From UBA7803 sp049454295 (GTDB taxonomy: Bacteria > Pseudomonadota > Gammaproteobacteria > Pseudomonadales > Azotimanducaceae), in the NCBI GenBank assembly GCA_049454295.1, contig JBMTYG010000004.1, forward strand, positions 1-55,414: a DNA stretch of 55,414 nucleotides. Direction: 5' to 3'. This document shows, piece after piece, positions 1 to 8,249 of this stretch. The translations under genes and the position numbers were made by a program. How positions within the stretch are numbered: position 1 is the stretch's first letter; each line of letters opens with the position of its first letter. Below the pieces are notes generated by a model. The model did no database searches. It was given only the letters and a program-made list of their open reading frames with translations, and was not told the DNA's origin.

Positions 1-1
1 C

Positions 2-763
2 GTGTTCTTCCCGATCATGGTCAACGTGCTGTCCGCGATCCGTACGGTGACTGATGATCGCCCGACGTACGGGTATCGTCGGATCGGGGCGCTGCTCAAT
101 CGACAGCGTGAACAGGCCGGACAACCTCGGCTCAACCACAAACGCATTTACCGACTGATGTCGCAGAACAAACTGCTGTTGCAGCGCTATACCGGTAAGC
201 CGCCAGGGCGCGCTCACGATGGTCAAATCATCACGATCCGCCCGAATCTTCGATGGACCTCGGACGGCTTCGAGATCGCCTGTTGGAACGGACAGAGCGT
301 TCGTGTGGCCTTTGTACTCGATACCTGTGATCGCGAGGTGATCTCTTGGGTCGCGACCACCGGCGGTATCTCTGGCGAAATGATCCGAGATCTGATGCTC
401 GAGAGTGTCGAGAGGCGCTTTGGCAAACAACAGACCCCGCATCCGGTGGAGTGGCTCTCGGATAACGGCAGCTGCTATCGCGCTCATGAAACGATCGCCT
501 TCGCTCAAACGATCGGCCTCAAACCGTGCTTCACGCCGGTACGATCGCCGCAGTCGAATGGGATGGCCGAGTCCTTCGTCAAAACGTTTAAGCGAGATTA
601 TGTTTACGTTCATGATCGCCCGGATGCACAATCGGTCTTGGCGCAACTTCCGCGGTGGTTCGAGGACTACAACGAAAACCATCCGCACAAAGCGCTGCGA
701 ATGAAGTCACCCCGTGAGTTCATCCGCAGCTTCCATCAACCGACAGCAACCTGTCCGGTCTGA
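2..763 (+). CDS. IS3-family (IS2-like) transposase OrfB, 5'-truncated by the window edge
   Basis: DDE transposase that would cut and join the ends of its insertion sequence. The visible 253 residues begin in the helix-turn-helix_21 part (PTYGYRRI near residue 21) and run through an rve integrase core. The acidic triad is visible as WTSDGFE (D88), LSDNGSCY (D154) and NGMAESF (E190). The 35 residues between the second Asp and the Glu match the IS3 DD(35)E spacing. The reading frame is open to base 2, so the start and any OrfA lie outside the window. In this family OrfA and OrfB are normally fused by programmed frameshifting, which cannot be seen here. The C terminus looks complete and is followed at once by a candidate terminal inverted repeat. 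The element marks the left boundary of the catabolic region and may have helped assemble it. Confidence 0.93.
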   Translation: MFFPIMVNVLSAIRTVTDDRPTYGYRRIGALLNRQREQAGQPRLNHKRIYRLMSQNKLLLQRYTGKPPGRAHDGQIITIRPNLRWTSDGFEIACWNGQSVRVAFVLDTCDREVISWVATTGGISGEMIRDLMLESVERRFGKQQTPHPVEWLSDNGSCYRAHETIAFAQTIGLKPCFTPVRSPQSNGMAESFVKTFKRDYVYVHDRPDAQSVLAQLPRWFEDYNENHPHKALRMKSPREFIRSFHQPTATCPV

Positions 764-779
764 TAGGGGCAACTCCAGT
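752..779. repeat. Candidate right inverted repeat of the IS3/IS2-like element
   Basis: The stretch starts TGTCCGGTC and ends GGGGCAACTCCAGT. It overlaps the transposase stop codon. Its layout, TGTC at the inner edge, a G-run, then CCAGT at the outer edge, resembles the right end of IS2 as I remember it. The left end is outside the window, so neither the repeat pairing nor a target duplication can be verified. Confidence 0.45.
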
Positions 780-1049
780 TCATCCTTGCACCCAATCAGG
801 CCGTGACCCAGTGTCTCGACGGCTCCCGGGATAACCATGTCCCCTCGGCGGTAACGAGCCGCTCAGCCTTCTGCGGCTTCGCTCGCTAAGGCGCGGGTCT
901 TCCAAGGTTGAAGATTGCTACCACGATAACATCTACCCCGTTTCCAAATAGCCTGCGGTTCAACATGGCACTCGTTGATGAACACGCATCAGTTCCCAGA
1001 AGTTGGCACGGACGCTACATCGTCAGCCGATGATCGAGTGCCCAACCTA
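780..1049. other. Intergenic stretch without a recognisable gene
   Basis: About 270 bases lie between the insertion-sequence end and the 3' end of the LysR gene. I see no credible coding sequence. The short open frames here lack a ribosome-binding site and family resemblance. A GC-rich part near 845-900 (GAGCCGCTCAGCC, then TTCTGCGGCTTCGCTCGC) could fold, but it has no following T-run on either strand, so I do not call a terminator. It may be insertion debris. Confidence 0.4.
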
Positions 1050-2249
1050 TCAAGTCGTGCGCGGAATGCAGCGACGAATCTCCGTCAACACCTCCCGCTG
1101 CACGTGGGTCGGAAGCCAGTCGCGGCGCATGCTCAAGCCGATCGGTCGCAGCACTCGTCCGAGAGGATGCGGCAACGTGGTCAATTGCCCCGTCGCCACG
1201 TCCTGACCGACCTGATGCCTCGACAACAACATCAACCGATCACTCGCCAGCAGGATCGCACGGGCGGCCACCAGCGAATTACACTCGATTGGAACGATTG
1301 ATTGCCGGCGGGGGATCCGGCTCATCAGCTCGTCGAATTGCTTACTCAACGGGGAATCTTTGTGTGGGCGAATCCAGGCGTATCGACCGAGGGACGTCAG
1401 TAATGGCGCCTTCTTCGTTTGTACCGCAAGCGGATGTCCAGAGCGCAGAATGATCGCTAACGGATCATCGAACAGATATTCTTGGACGATGTCGCTCGGC
1501 ACCGACGTTCTCAGTGCGCCGATCAAAAAGTCTACTCGCCCATCGCGAAGCCCCCGCAGTAATGTCTCGTACGGACCGTCGAGCAAGCGTATTTGATGCA
1601 ATGGGTGAGTGTTCGCAACTGCGAGTACGGCAGCGGGAAGAAGGGAACTGCGTGCGAGCGGCATCGCACCAATCACAGTCTCCCCCCGTTCTGCGCCAAG
1701 AGTCGCCGCCACTTCGGCGTGGGCTTGTCGGACCTCAGCGCCAGCGAGTCGGATGCGCCGTACCAACCGTTCCGACTCACGGGTAGCGCGAACACCATGA
1801 CTTGTCCTTTCGAAAAGCTCAACGCCGAGCAGCCGCTCGAAATGTCGCGCCGTTCGATGGAGCGTGGCTCGTGACGCTTTCGCGCTGCGCGCGGCGTTAC
1901 TGAACCCGCCCTCTTCGGCCACTGCGACGATCGCGGCAAGCCGTGCGGTAGTCGCTGCACGCAATCCGGGTCGGCGCTCCAGTTTTGAGATGCGCGAGAT
2001 CTCTAGGAACGCTTCCCGTAGCTGAGCGAGCGCGCGGTCAACTCGAACTGCCGTGATTCGACCGGCCGCCGTCAGCACCACCCCTCGGGCCGAACGGGTC
2101 AACAGCCGGGTGTCGAACGCACGCTCCATCGCTGCGACGGCCTGCGTCACAGCCGGCTGCGAAAGATGAAGGGCTCGCGCCGCCGCGCTGACGGACCCAT
2201 GATGCGAAACCGCGGAAAAAAGCTCGAGGTGGCGAATATTCGGAATCAA
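1050..2249 (-). CDS. LysR-type regulator with two tandem winged-helix domains
   Basis: Probable transcriptional regulator of the divergent protocatechuate operon that starts 119 bases away. Residues 3-63 form a standard LysR helix-turn-helix (HLELFSAVSHHGSVSAAAR, then LSQPAVTQAVAAME). Residues about 100-163 form a second one (TARLAAIVAVAEEGGFSNAA, then SRATLHRTARHFERLLGVEL, then FERTSHGVRAT). The periplasmic-binding-like effector domain occupies about 190-395 and begins GETVIGAMPLARSSLLPA. At 399 residues the protein is about 95 longer than the usual LysR size of near 300, and the extra length is the second winged helix. The probable ligand is a pathway intermediate; that is inference. The start codon is ATG at 2249 and the first HTH starts right after it. 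Confidence 0.88.
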   Translation of the reverse strand: MIPNIRHLELFSAVSHHGSVSAAARALHLSQPAVTQAVAAMERAFDTRLLTRSARGVVLTAAGRITAVRVDRALAQLREAFLEISRISKLERRPGLRAATTARLAAIVAVAEEGGFSNAARSAKASRATLHRTARHFERLLGVELFERTSHGVRATRESERLVRRIRLAGAEVRQAHAEVAATLGAERGETVIGAMPLARSSLLPAAVLAVANTHPLHQIRLLDGPYETLLRGLRDGRVDFLIGALRTSVPSDIVQEYLFDDPLAIILRSGHPLAVQTKKAPLLTSLGRYAWIRPHKDSPLSKQFDELMSRIPRRQSIVPIECNSLVAARAILLASDRLMLLSRHQVGQDVATGQLTTLPHPLGRVLRPIGLSMRRDWLPTHVQREVLTEIRRCIPRTT

Positions 2250-2281
2250 AACGAAGCCTAAGCTAGAAACATCGTCAGCAT

Positions 2282-2351
2282 TTTCTTATGACCTTTGAGT
2301 AAATTCAATTTCCCTGCAAGCGCCCTCCGAGAGCACTATTCTCATAAGAAA
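2282..2351. promoter_or_regulatory. Inverted-repeat operator candidate between the LysR gene and the lig operon
   Basis: TTTCTTATGA at 2282-2291 and its exact reverse complement TCATAAGAAA at 2342-2351 have equivalent ends 60 bases apart. They lie in the 119-base divergent promoter region. Two perfect 10-base arms in such a short AT-rich spacer suggest paired binding sites for the adjacent regulator. The downstream arm sits 17 bases before the aldolase start, so it may overlap the promoter or leader. The -35 and -10 elements cannot be assigned with confidence. Confidence 0.55.
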
Positions 2352-2368
2352 TCAAAGTTTGGATCGTT

Positions 2369-3058
2369 ATGAGTGTCGTTTATACCGGAATACACCGAGC
2401 AGACCCTTCGGTCGTCGATGAACTAGCCTCTTATGGGGTGGCGACAGTGCACGAGGCGCAGTACCGCACTGGCCTGATGTCCCCCGCGCTGCGGCCGATT
2501 TGGTCCGGTGCACGAATCGCCGGCACGGCGGTCACAGTCAGCGTCCCCCCAGCAGACAACTGGATGATCCACGTCGCTGTCGAGCAATGTCTCCCGGGCG
2601 ACATACTCGTGGTCGCACCCACATCATTCTCCGATGTCGGCTACTTCGGCGAACTGCTCGCCTGCTCGCTCGTCGCACGCGGCGTTCGCGGACTCATCGT
2701 CGATGCTGGTGTTCGCGATACCCGTGAACTCACCGCTCTCGGTTTTCCAGTCTGGTCAAAGACCGTATCGGCGCAGGGAACCGTGAAGGAAACCTTAGGA
2801 GCCGTAAATGTCACGGTGGTTTGCGGTGGCATGCTGGTGAATCCCGGGGATGTGGTCGTCGCCGACGATGATGGCATTTGCGTCGTCGCCCGCGACTCCG
2901 CAGCCGAGGTGCTGGCCGCCAGCGCCGCAAGGGAAGCCAAGGAGGCAGAGGTCAGAGTTCGGCTGCAAGCAGGGGAACTCGGCCTCGACATCTACGGCAT
3001 GCGCGAAAGACTTGCAGCGCGCGGGTTGGTCTACCGGGATGTCCGGCGAAAGGCCTGA
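2369..3058 (+). CDS. ligK: RraA-family 4-carboxy-4-hydroxy-2-oxoadipate / HMG aldolase
   Basis: Last enzyme of protocatechuate 4,5-cleavage. It splits 4-carboxy-4-hydroxy-2-oxoadipate (CHA) to pyruvate and oxaloacetate with a divalent metal. The 229-residue protein is of usual size. The family signature is visible as an acidic residue (E95, in YFGELLA), 20 residues, then R116-D117 and E120 (DAGVRDTRE). The conserved NPGD and VADDDG segments follow. RraA itself, an RNase E inhibitor, shares this fold, but the neighbouring genes make the aldolase role far more likely. This is the first gene of the operon. The tautomerase gene follows 6 bases after its stop. The ATG at 2369 is the first in-frame start after the inverted-repeat operator. 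Confidence 0.88.
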   Translation: MSVVYTGIHRADPSVVDELASYGVATVHEAQYRTGLMSPALRPIWSGARIAGTAVTVSVPPADNWMIHVAVEQCLPGDILVVAPTSFSDVGYFGELLACSLVARGVRGLIVDAGVRDTRELTALGFPVWSKTVSAQGTVKETLGAVNVTVVCGGMLVNPGDVVVADDDGICVVARDSAAEVLAASAAREAKEAEVRVRLQAGELGLDIYGMRERLAARGLVYRDVRRKA

Positions 3059-3064
3059 GTCAAG

Positions 3065-4156
3065 GTGTTGAGAGCGATACCCGCAACCTTGATGCGAGGG
3101 GGGACTTCGAAAGGTCTCTACTTCGACTCGGCAGACCTGCCGATGGAACTCGCGGCTCGCGACCGGGTGCTGCTTGCGGCACTAGGGTCCCCGGACCCCC
3201 GGCAGATCGACGGACTGGGCGGCGCTCATCCCCTGACCAGCAAGGTCGCCGTGATCAGTCGAACGTCCAATCCCGATGCCGACGTGGAGTACCTGTTTCT
3301 GCAGGTAGCCGTAGACAAGGCCGAAGTCAGTGCCTCGCAGAATTGCGGCAACATCCTTGCGGGTGTCGGGCCCTGGGCCATAGATAACGGTTTTGTCAGT
3401 CCGACCGCTCCGGTCACACCCGTGCGCATTCATATGTTGAACACTGGCAGCATGGCCATTGCCCATGTGCCGACACCGGCCGGTGTGGTCGAATATTCTG
3501 GGGAGACGCGTATCGACGGTGTCCCGGGAACAGCGGCGGCGATTCGTATCGACTTCGTCGATATTGCCGGGTCCTCCTGTGGCTCGCTGTTTCCGACCGG
3601 CCGGATCGTCGATGAAATCGATGGCTTGAAGGTCACCTGCATCGACAACGGAATGCCTGTGGTGATCCTGCGCGCCGGCGACTTCGGCCTTGACGGGTCA
3701 GAGTCGCCTGCCGAGATCGAGAGCCGCGAAGACATCCGTGCACGAATCGAGCACCTGCGGCTCAGCCTGGGACCGCGCATGAACCTCGGCGACGTTACGA
3801 GAAAAACGGTCCCGAAAATGTCACTCATCAGTCCTCCGATGGCTGGTGGCACGATCAGCACTCGAACCTTCATCCCCCACCGGGTGCATGAAGCGATAGG
3901 TGTCCTCGGTGCAATCAGCGTGGCGACGGCCTGTGCGATACCGAGGTCCGTCGCCGCAACGATAGCCAGCCCCACAGATGCCAACTCGCCTTCCGTATTC
4001 GAGATCGAGCATCCGACGGGATCCTTCACTGTCGAGATCGATATTCGGCGAACGGAGCCGGCTGTTGAAGTTCGACGTGCCGCACTCTTAAGGACTGCGC
4101 GCAAGCTAATGAAAGGCGAGGTTTTCGTCCCGGCATCAGCGTGGTCGCAGACATGA
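3065..4156 (+). CDS. galD: 4-oxalomesaconate tautomerase, PrpF/DapF-fold family
   Basis: Interconverts tautomers of 4-oxalomesaconate so that the hydratase LigJ can act on it. The same role is called GalD in gallate degraders and LigU in sphingomonads. The N terminus (RAIPATLMRGGTSKGLYF) is the hallmark of the PrpF-like family, and the Lys of GGTSKG is normally a substrate-binding or catalytic residue. Further conserved segments are SQNCGN (with Cys), GTAAAIRIDF and TRTFIPHRVHEAIGVLG. At 363 residues it has the family length. The start is GTG at 3065, with an AAGG just upstream. The stop overlaps the next gene in an ATGA. 2-Methylaconitate isomerase PrpF is the alternative for this family, but the context of aldolase, hydratase and hydrolase argues against it. 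Confidence 0.88.
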   Translation: MLRAIPATLMRGGTSKGLYFDSADLPMELAARDRVLLAALGSPDPRQIDGLGGAHPLTSKVAVISRTSNPDADVEYLFLQVAVDKAEVSASQNCGNILAGVGPWAIDNGFVSPTAPVTPVRIHMLNTGSMAIAHVPTPAGVVEYSGETRIDGVPGTAAAIRIDFVDIAGSSCGSLFPTGRIVDEIDGLKVTCIDNGMPVVILRAGDFGLDGSESPAEIESREDIRARIEHLRLSLGPRMNLGDVTRKTVPKMSLISPPMAGGTISTRTFIPHRVHEAIGVLGAISVATACAIPRSVAATIASPTDANSPSVFEIEHPTGSFTVEIDIRRTEPAVEVRRAALLRTARKLMKGEVFVPASAWSQT

Positions 4157-5049
4157 CGGCGTCACGAATCGCACTGGTAGGCTTCGGCGAGGTTGGCCGT
4201 ACGCTGGCGACGGATCTACAGCGTCTAGGCATCGCATCCCTCACCGCATGGGACCGTCTCTTTCCCGACCCAACTAGCACGCCGAGCCTTGGACTCACCG
4301 CAGACCAAGCAGTTGTCAGAGCCAGCACCCTCGGAGGCGCCGTCGCCGGCGCCGATCTCATCATCGGTGCAGTGACTGCCGGCGAATGCTTGAACGCCGT
4401 ACGAGAAGCCGCACGTTCGATCGCTCCCGGCGCAGTCTGGCTCGACCTGAATTCCGTCGCGCCTGCAACAAAGATTACGGCTTCGAAAATCGTCGCCGAC
4501 GCAGGAGGGCGGTTTGTCGAAGCGGCGGTGATGTCGCCCATCGCCCCCGAGGGTCTCAGGTCCCCGATGCTCCTGAGTGGCCCATTCGCGGAAAATGTTA
4601 CACCGTCATTGCACGCACTCGGATTTACCGGCGCGCGATTTTGTTCCGCCGACTACGGAGTCGCATCGGCGACCAAGATGTGCCGCAGCGTTATCATCAA
4701 AGGAATTGAGGCGTTGCTCGCCGAATCCCTGCTCGCCGCCCGACATTACGGCGTCGAGGGTGCCGTACTCTCGTCGCTGCAGGATCTGCTGCCAGGTCAT
4801 GACTGGCCGACATTAGCTAAGTACATGATCTCCCGCTCCCTGCTGCACGGCAGACGACGTGCCGAAGAGATGCGCGAGGCCGCTCGGACCGTCGAGGATG
4901 CGGGCGTGTCCGCTTGGATGAGCCGCGCAACCGTCGAACGCCAGTCGTGGGCGGGGCGCCATCAATCCGTGCACGCGATGCCGAACCTCGGCGAGTTGCT
5001 CGCGATACTTCGCGGGCGTAGTGACATTCACAGCGGGATGCCACGATGA
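4153..5049 (+). CDS. NAD(P)-dependent dehydrogenase with DUF1932 C-terminal domain
   Basis: 298-residue oxidoreductase of the 6-phosphogluconate / 3-hydroxyisobutyrate dehydrogenase superfamily. A Rossmann fold at the N terminus carries IALVGFGEVGRTLA (GxGxxG), followed by GAVWLDLNSVAP and a GGRFVEAAVMSP segment. The C-terminal helical part, with SATKMCRSVIIKGIEALLAE, matches the DUF1932 type. I chose the ATG at 4153, which overlaps the tautomerase stop, over the in-frame GTG at 4141. The stop overlaps ligJ in the same way, so the gene is translationally coupled to ring-cleavage enzymes. No standard step of protocatechuate 4,5-cleavage needs it. It could reduce or oxidise a side intermediate. 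The substrate is unknown. Confidence 0.8.
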   Translation: MTASRIALVGFGEVGRTLATDLQRLGIASLTAWDRLFPDPTSTPSLGLTADQAVVRASTLGGAVAGADLIIGAVTAGECLNAVREAARSIAPGAVWLDLNSVAPATKITASKIVADAGGRFVEAAVMSPIAPEGLRSPMLLSGPFAENVTPSLHALGFTGARFCSADYGVASATKMCRSVIIKGIEALLAESLLAARHYGVEGAVLSSLQDLLPGHDWPTLAKYMISRSLLHGRRRAEEMREAARTVEDAGVSAWMSRATVERQSWAGRHQSVHAMPNLGELLAILRGRSDIHSGMPR

Positions 5050-6068
5050 TTATTGATTGCCACGGCCATTACACCACTGCACCGGCAGCACATCAGCGTT
5101 TTCGTGAAGCGCAGCTGGTCGCTCTCAAGGACCCTGCCGCCCTGCCGGCCTGTCCAGAACAGATCTCGGACGACGAAATCCGCGAGTCCATCGAGACGAA
5201 CCAGCTGCGGTTGCAGCGCGAGCGCGGCAGCGACCTCACCCTCTTCTCGCCGCGCGCCTCGGCCATGGGTCACCACATCGGCGACGAGGCCGTCTCCACG
5301 GCTTGGACGCTCGCGAACAACGACCTGATTAAGCGCGTCGTCGACCTTTATCCGCGCAACTTCGTCGGCGTATGCCAGTTGCCGCAGTTCCCCGGCGTGC
5401 CGATCGCGAACTCGGTACGCGAATTGCGGCGCTGCGTCATGGAGCTCGGCTTCGTCGGCTGCAACCTCAACCCCGACCCCTCGGGCGGTCACTGGCGCAG
5501 CCCGCCACTCACTGACCATCACTGGTACCCGTTCTACGAGGCGATGGTGGACCTCGACGTGCCCGCCATGGTCCATGTCTCCGCATCCTGCAACCCGAAC
5601 TTCCACGCCACCGGCGCGCACTACATCAACGCCGACACCACGGCCTTCATGCAGTTCATCGAGGGCGACCTGTTCCGGGACTTCCCGACGCTGAGGTTCG
5701 TCATCCCGCATGGCGGCGGCGCGGTGCCTTACCACTGGGGCCGTTACCGCGGCCTCGCCGACATGCTCAAGCGGCCACCGCTAGACGAGCACGTGATGCG
5801 CAACGTCTTCTTCGACACCTGCGTTTACCACCAACCGGGCATCGACCTGCTGCTCGAGGTTATCGACAACAGGAACATCCTCTTCGGCTCGGAGATGGTC
5901 GGCGCGGTGCGCGGCATCGACCCGACCACGGGACACCATTTCGACGACACGAAGCGCTATATCGACCGCGCCGCGATCTCCGCAGCCGAGCGCGAGGCCA
6001 TCTTCGCGGGCAATGCACGGCGGGTGTTCCCGCGGCTAGATGCGCTGCTCAAAGGAGCGGGCTCATGA
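5046..6068 (+). CDS. ligJ: 4-oxalomesaconate hydratase, amidohydrolase family
   Basis: Adds water to 4-oxalomesaconate to give 4-carboxy-4-hydroxy-2-oxoadipate. The 340 residues match the size of characterised LigJ (about 341). Metal ligands are visible as H6 and H8 (DCHGHY). Further conserved positions include H177 (AMVHVSA), H222 (IPHGGG) and E283 (FGSEMVGAVRG). The Glu in place of the usual barrel-end Asp is typical of LigJ, which separates it from decarboxylases of the same superfamily. The ATG lies inside the previous stop, and the 3' end overlaps ligI by four bases, so all three genes are coupled. The enzyme should be cytoplasmic and zinc dependent. Confidence 0.92.
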   Translation: MIIDCHGHYTTAPAAHQRFREAQLVALKDPAALPACPEQISDDEIRESIETNQLRLQRERGSDLTLFSPRASAMGHHIGDEAVSTAWTLANNDLIKRVVDLYPRNFVGVCQLPQFPGVPIANSVRELRRCVMELGFVGCNLNPDPSGGHWRSPPLTDHHWYPFYEAMVDLDVPAMVHVSASCNPNFHATGAHYINADTTAFMQFIEGDLFRDFPTLRFVIPHGGGAVPYHWGRYRGLADMLKRPPLDEHVMRNVFFDTCVYHQPGIDLLLEVIDNRNILFGSEMVGAVRGIDPTTGHHFDDTKRYIDRAAISAAEREAIFAGNARRVFPRLDALLKGAGS

Positions 6069-7015
6069 GCATGCAGAGCGCACCGCTTCGGCCGGGTATT
6101 GCTGCGTTCGGCGCGAGTCCGGCTTCGGGCCCGTTCCGCACAGATCCGGGCTGGTTGCCCTACCATCCGTCGCCCTCCAAGCCTTCTTTCCAAGTCCCAG
6201 CGGGCGCAGTGGACGCCCATGTCCACGTGTTCGGGCCCGGCGACCGGTTCCCTTACGCCCCGGAGCGCAAGTACACGCCGGTCGACGCTCCCAAGGAGAA
6301 GCTGTGGGCGCTGCGTGACCATCTCGGCTTTGAGCGGAACGTCATCGTCCAAGCGACATGCCACGGCGCGGACAATCGCGCGCTCGTCGATGCCCTCTGC
6401 GATTCCGGCGGAAAGGCACGCGGCATCGCGACCGTCAAGGAGACTGTCGGGGACGATGAACTGGAAGCGCTCGACGCGGCGGGGGTGCGTGGTGTCCGGT
6501 TCAATTTCGTCAAGCGCCTCGTCGATACCACCCCGCCTGATGTACTGCGTCGCATCGCGGAGCGCATCGCGCCGTTGGGCTGGCACGTGGTCATCTACTT
6601 CGAGGCGGCGGACCTTCCCGAGCTCTTCGATTTCTTCGTCAGTCTGCCTACCCCGCTCGTCGTCGACCACATGGGGCGTCCCGATGTCACCCAGCCGGTC
6701 GATGGTCCAGAGTTCGGGCTCTTCCTGCGCCTCATGCGGGAAAAACCGGACATCTGGTCCAAGGTCACCTGCCCGGAGCGCCTCTCGCGCGACGGCTCGC
6801 CCGGCTACGATGATGTTGTGCCCTTCGCACGGACCTTGGTCGATGAGTTCCCGGCGCGGGTGCTCTGGGGCACGGATTGGCCCCATCCGAACTTGAAGTC
6901 GGGGATGCCGGACGATGGCGTGCTCGTGGACTTCATCCCACGCATCGCCACGACCGCCCTCGCCCGCCAGCGTCTACTGGTCGAGAACCCTATGTACCTT
7001 TATTGGAGCAGATGA
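6065..7015 (+). CDS. ligI: 2-pyrone-4,6-dicarboxylate hydrolase
   Basis: Opens the lactone of 2-pyrone-4,6-dicarboxylate (PDC) to 4-oxalomesaconate. It belongs to the amidohydrolase superfamily. Visible motifs are DAHVHVFG (H52 and H54), VIVQATCHG, GVRGVRFNFV, VVDHMGRPD and GTDWPHPN; the Asp of the last is the expected general base. Characterised LigI works without a bound metal, and this sequence keeps the same motifs. The protein has 316 residues, with an N-terminal extension of about 20 compared with sphingomonad LigI. The start is ATG at 6065, overlapping the ligJ stop. The stop in turn overlaps the ligA start. Confidence 0.93.
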   Translation: MSMQSAPLRPGIAAFGASPASGPFRTDPGWLPYHPSPSKPSFQVPAGAVDAHVHVFGPGDRFPYAPERKYTPVDAPKEKLWALRDHLGFERNVIVQATCHGADNRALVDALCDSGGKARGIATVKETVGDDELEALDAAGVRGVRFNFVKRLVDTTPPDVLRRIAERIAPLGWHVVIYFEAADLPELFDFFVSLPTPLVVDHMGRPDVTQPVDGPEFGLFLRLMREKPDIWSKVTCPERLSRDGSPGYDDVVPFARTLVDEFPARVLWGTDWPHPNLKSGMPDDGVLVDFIPRIATTALARQRLLVENPMYLYWSR

Positions 7016-7407
7016 ACATGCCTGAAGGACACGACTATGAATCCATACCGGGCACCTTCGTTTACGACGGCCGAAGGGCGCAGGTCGGTTACCACCTGAA
7101 CCAGTTCTTCATGTCGCTGAACAAGGCGGATAACCGCGCAGTCTTCAATGCCGACGAACGGGGTTACCTCGACCGCTTCCCGCTGTCGGAGGCGCAGAAG
7201 CAGGCGGTCCTCGCGCGGGATTACCCGAAGATTCTTGAGCTCGGCGGCATCTCGTATTACATGGTGAAGCTGGCGCACAGCGACGGAAAGACCTATTTCG
7301 ACATCGCCGCGGCGATGTCGGGGATGTCGCGCGACGACTATTACCAGATGATGCTCAGCGGCGGCCGCAGCCCTGCGGGCAATCGCTACAAAGGGGAGGT
7401 ACCCTGA
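7012..7407 (+). CDS. ligA: Protocatechuate 4,5-dioxygenase alpha subunit
   Basis: Small helical subunit that covers the active site of the extradiol dioxygenase LigAB. The 131 residues are close to the usual size. Characteristic parts are YESIPGTFVYDGRRAQVGY at the start, the central LNKADNRAVFNADERGYL, and YYMVKLAHSDGKTYFDIAAA with MSGMSRDDYYQMML near the end. The open frame extends upstream without a start context. I chose the ATG at 7012, which forms an ATGA with the ligI stop (a second ATG lies at 7018). The gene directly overlaps ligB by one base, consistent with stoichiometric production of both subunits. Confidence 0.93.
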   Translation: MNMPEGHDYESIPGTFVYDGRRAQVGYHLNQFFMSLNKADNRAVFNADERGYLDRFPLSEAQKQAVLARDYPKILELGGISYYMVKLAHSDGKTYFDIAAAMSGMSRDDYYQMMLSGGRSPAGNRYKGEVP

Positions 7408-8249
7408 TGGCACGCATCATCGCAGGCGTAGGAACGTCGCACGTCCCGGCGATCGGCACCGCCATGGACCGCGGGCAGACCACGACGCCCTACTTCGCGC
7501 CGCTTTTCGGGGGCTTCGAGGCGGCGAGAAAATGGATGGCCGAGGTCAAGCCGGACCTGTGCCTCATCGTCTACAACGACCACGCCAACGCCTTCTCGCT
7601 GGAAGTGATCCCGACTTTCGGCATCGGCGTGGCGAGCACTTTCCCGATCGCCGACGAGGGATGGGGCCCGCGGCCGGTGCCGCCGGTCACCGGTCACCCG
7701 GAGCTGGCTTGGCACCTCGCCGAGTCGCTGATCCTCGACGAGTTCGACATGACCATTTTCAATGAAATGCCGGTGGATCATGGCCTCACGGTGCCGATGT
7801 CGATCATGTGGGGACAGTGCGAAACTTGGCCCTGCCCGATCATTCCGCTGATGGTCAATGTCGTCCAGTATCCGCCGCCGACCGGACTGCGCTGCTACAA
7901 GCTCGGCCAGGCGATCCGCCGTGCGATCGAGGCCTTCCCGCGAGACATGCGCATCGTCGTCTTCGGGACGGGCGGGCTCTCCCACCAGCTGCACGGGACA
8001 CGCGCCGGGCTCATCAACAAGGAGTTCGATCAGGCCTTCATGGACGACCTGACGCGCAACCCGGCGCGGCTGGCGGCGATCCCGCACACCACCTACATGC
8101 GCGAGGCGGGTTCCGAGGCGGTCGAGCTCGTCATGTGGCTGATCATGCGCGGCGCCCTCGACGCCGACGTGCACGAGATATACCGCCATTACCATGTCCC
8201 GGCGTCCAATACGGCGGCAGGGCTCATCATCCTGGAGAACGGTCGATGA
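7407..8249 (+). CDS. ligB: Protocatechuate 4,5-dioxygenase beta (catalytic) subunit
   Basis: Fe(II) extradiol dioxygenase that opens protocatechuate between C4 and C5 to 4-carboxy-2-hydroxymuconate-6-semialdehyde. Iron ligands of the LigB type are visible as H12 (GVGTSHVPAIG), H59 (IVYNDHANAF) and the Glu of REAGSEAVEL. The catalytic His lies in FGTGGLSHQLHG. At 280 residues it is a little shorter than the sphingomonad enzyme (about 302), mainly at the C terminus. The start at 7407 shares a base with the ligA stop. Gallate or other 3,4-dihydroxy aromatic acids are possible additional substrates. Confidence 0.94.
   Translation: MARIIAGVGTSHVPAIGTAMDRGQTTTPYFAPLFGGFEAARKWMAEVKPDLCLIVYNDHANAFSLEVIPTFGIGVASTFPIADEGWGPRPVPPVTGHPELAWHLAESLILDEFDMTIFNEMPVDHGLTVPMSIMWGQCETWPCPIIPLMVNVVQYPPPTGLRCYKLGQAIRRAIEAFPRDMRIVVFGTGGLSHQLHGTRAGLINKEFDQAFMDDLTRNPARLAAIPHTTYMREAGSEAVELVMWLIMRGALDADVHEIYRHYHVPASNTAAGLIILENGR

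Noticed and set aside
780..1300. Small plus-strand frames near 975-1301
   Set aside because: They overlap the LysR 3' end, lack a ribosome-binding site, and resemble no family.
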